Source: Chloroflexota bacterium
GTDB taxonomy: Bacteria > Chloroflexota > Anaerolineae > Aggregatilineales > Phototrophicaceae
Length of the DNA stretch: 64,000 nt
Assembly: GCA_013388745.1 (NCBI GenBank)
Contig: JACAER010000047.1
Coordinates: 1-64,000 of the forward strand
Direction of reading: 5' to 3'
Part shown: in pieces, positions 63,601 through 64,000 of the stretch
How the letters are laid out: each line of letters starts with the position of its first letter
Position numbering within the stretch: position 1 is the first letter of the stretch
Position numbers and translations under genes: made by a program
Notes under the pieces: model-generated
Databases searched by the model: none
Seen by the model: the letters and a program-made list of their open reading frames with translations, nothing else
What the model was told of the DNA's origin: nothing

Positions 63601-64000
63601 TTCGGTGAGCGCGTATTGCAGCAGCGGCAGCGCGCCGGGTTCGTTTCTGACCTCGTTGATGACCTGCCGCACCACCTGCGGGTCGAGCACCACACCGACG
63701 CTTTCGGCGGGAGCAGTGATGGCGCGCTCGATTTCGCTGGGGCTGAGCGGCACAACCACCGCCGTGCGCTTGCTGATCAGATCACTGAACGCCGGATGCA
63801 GCAGCGGGCGGTCATAAAAATCGGCGCGCAGCGTGATCACGATGCGGATCGGGCAGTAGGGGTCGGTGACGGCGTTCGCCAGCAGATCGAGATAATGCGC
63901 GCTTTCCTGGGCATCTGCCGCCAGTGTAAAGGCTTCTTCAAACTGGTCGATGAACAGCGCCAGTTCGTTGTTGTGTCCCGGCGGCAAAATGGCCTGCGCA
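60670..64000 (-). CDS. STAND-type NTPase with 14 WD40 repeats (5' end outside window)
   Basis: At least 1109 residues; the start lies beyond 64000. Visible first is the Walker B part of a novel STAND NTPase (LALFIDQFEEAFTLA), followed by RIVITLRADFYDRPL, LPLLQYALTELFDRREERFI and VEVAHEAILREWNQLKMWLD. A long helical/coiled region (about 300-345, rich in Gln, Arg, Glu) and one membrane-like helix (LLLVMTAAAVIALLLALLAF) come next. Then 14 WD40 repeats (for example GHTDRITSVAISPDGTRGLS), enough for two seven-bladed propellers, and a short Cys-containing tail. STAND proteins are switch-like sensors; the N-terminal effector domain is not visible here. Confidence 0.92.
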   Translation of the reverse strand, partial: AQAILPPGHNNELALFIDQFEEAFTLAADAQESAHYLDLLANAVTDPYCPIRIVITLRADFYDRPLLHPAFSDLISKRTAVVVPLSPSEIERAITAPAESVGVVLDPQVVRQVINEVRNEPGALPLLQYALTELFDRREERFITMTAYEKIGGVLGALARRADELYDTLSPQGRAAAKQLFLRLVTLGEGTEDTRRRANLSELLSMGIARDVMDDIINIFGKYRLLTFDRDPLTRSPTVEVAHEAILREWNQLKMWLDNSREDVRSQRRLVTLLREWQGAGRDPSLLLRGMQLQQFEYWRQQTDMALAQEEQEFLAASSAAREQEQAAERARQQRERALELRAQRVQRNLLLVMTAAAVIALLLALLAFNQRSEAVQNAATATVAQGLALVAADNAATAAAIAGRRADELQALSLAEDAQSARSSNNTDLGLALALQANSIAHPPLLAQRVLTEMIPAAAMRLFSGGHNDRITAVFYSPDGLALVSTSSDGRLVMWDVRSGVIMRQFSAPSGINAGAYLPDGSSILLALADSTLALWDVEQQSIIRRYGLDGGGHQNAVFSVAVSHDGLLALSGARDASLILWDVTTGQIVWRLEGHTDRITSVAISPDGTRGLSGAADNSAIVWNLANGSLLYRLSGHSDAVTAVAFSPRDNLALTGSIDTTLILWNLATGQLVRRLEGHAERVTSLAFTPDGRTALSGAGSPFAGATLDNSALLWDLQNGQVLLRFTGHSAQITSLAVSPDGGSVITGSADQTLREWALEPDLEIGRLLNTMPITDMALTADGRYALTVDAAFYVTLWDLTTLENVSRFQTTHTQRINAIAVSPDGQRALTASDDRTLLLWNVSDGRLLAALTGHTNQIKDVVWSADGRLALSGSRDRTLIVWDVDAASATFGQSLRVFPARHTNIINAAALSADGTLALSASADRTLILWDVATGTALRTLEGHEDDVLSVAFAPDGRSAVSGSADKTLILWDIASGAIVQRFGTASSGHSDWVTSVTFSSDGLGIISGARDRSVRMWDIASGQEMWRYGALNGRGGHRDTVTALAVSTTSSAIVSGSLDGTLRLWPDTIEALLTWVRANRYVRELTCAEREQFRVEPLCAAAGAG

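Overview
The window is about 64 kb of GC-rich bacterial chromosome. I infer a member of the phylum Chloroflexota, probably Anaerolineae-like. The grounds are many secreted proteins with Thr/Pro-rich linkers after short signal peptides, STAND/WD40 and kinase-AAA-TPR signalling giants, a RIO-type kinase, a lysine 2,3-aminomutase, TIR-DUF4013 and DUF4062 proteins, and sugar ABC modules lacking their own ATPase. No rRNA, tRNA, CRISPR array or phage structural gene was seen. The taxonomic call is inference from gene content, not from a marker gene.

Layout. 1-900: a terminator hairpin, remnants of broken genes and a MITE-like inverted-repeat element. 0.9-4.1 kb: a DUF4062-HEAT protein and a RIO kinase with a long leader. 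4.2-6.2 kb (minus): a stressosome output operon, rsbS-rsbT-second HATPase-rsbX, without an rsbR sensor. 6.3-9.9 kb (minus): a polysaccharide export operon (Wzm, Wzt, FkbM and a second methyltransferase). 10.1-14.7 kb: tyrosine recombinase followed by tandem 21-bp repeats, a CaMKII-association-like protein, a Met/Gly-rich secreted protein, a flippase and a small membrane protein. 14.8-18.4 kb (minus): a histidine kinase with a degenerate receiver and two tandem PotD-like binding proteins. 18.7-22.2 kb: a 1155-residue repeat-rich surface protein (B-type repeats, RTX, Big/VCBS). 22.3-24.9 kb: an OmpR regulator, then a two-gene operon whose first product carries the LQRTVGN motif typical of eCIS-associated proteins.

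25-28.5 kb: a GH127 remnant, an ArsR-type regulator, and a copper/cytochrome group (TlpA-like thioredoxin, double PCuAC protein, anchored cytochrome c). 28.9-32.2 kb (minus): lysine 2,3-aminomutase, an ATP-grasp ligase and a cyclic-nucleotide-binding protein. 32.4-38.3 kb: an AlkD-like pseudogene, a GT39-like glycosyltransferase, an SH3-C39 peptidase, an SGNH protein and a 5'-nucleotidase homologue with eroded metal ligands. 38.4-43.3 kb (minus): epimerase, TetR regulator with a palindromic operator, ABC ATPase, Uma2 nuclease and cyclophilin. 43.5-51.9 kb: PAS-GAF protein, TIR-DUF4013 protein, alpha/beta hydrolase, TPR protein and a Ser/Thr kinase-AAA-TPR regulator. 52-60.5 kb: sugar binding protein and two permeases, signal peptidase, GlcG/HbpS protein, GH36 alpha-galactosidase and a GH13_18 phosphorylase, consistent with import and breakdown of small glycosides. 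60.7-64 kb: a STAND ATPase with 14 WD40 repeats whose N-terminus lies outside the window.

The parts most likely to be new biology are the eCIS-type cargo pair (23.2-24.9 kb), the membrane TIR protein lacking the usual catalytic Glu, the aminomutase/ATP-grasp pair with an Asn-Gly-Lys tail, and a family of intergenic inverted repeats whose stems co-vary between copies.
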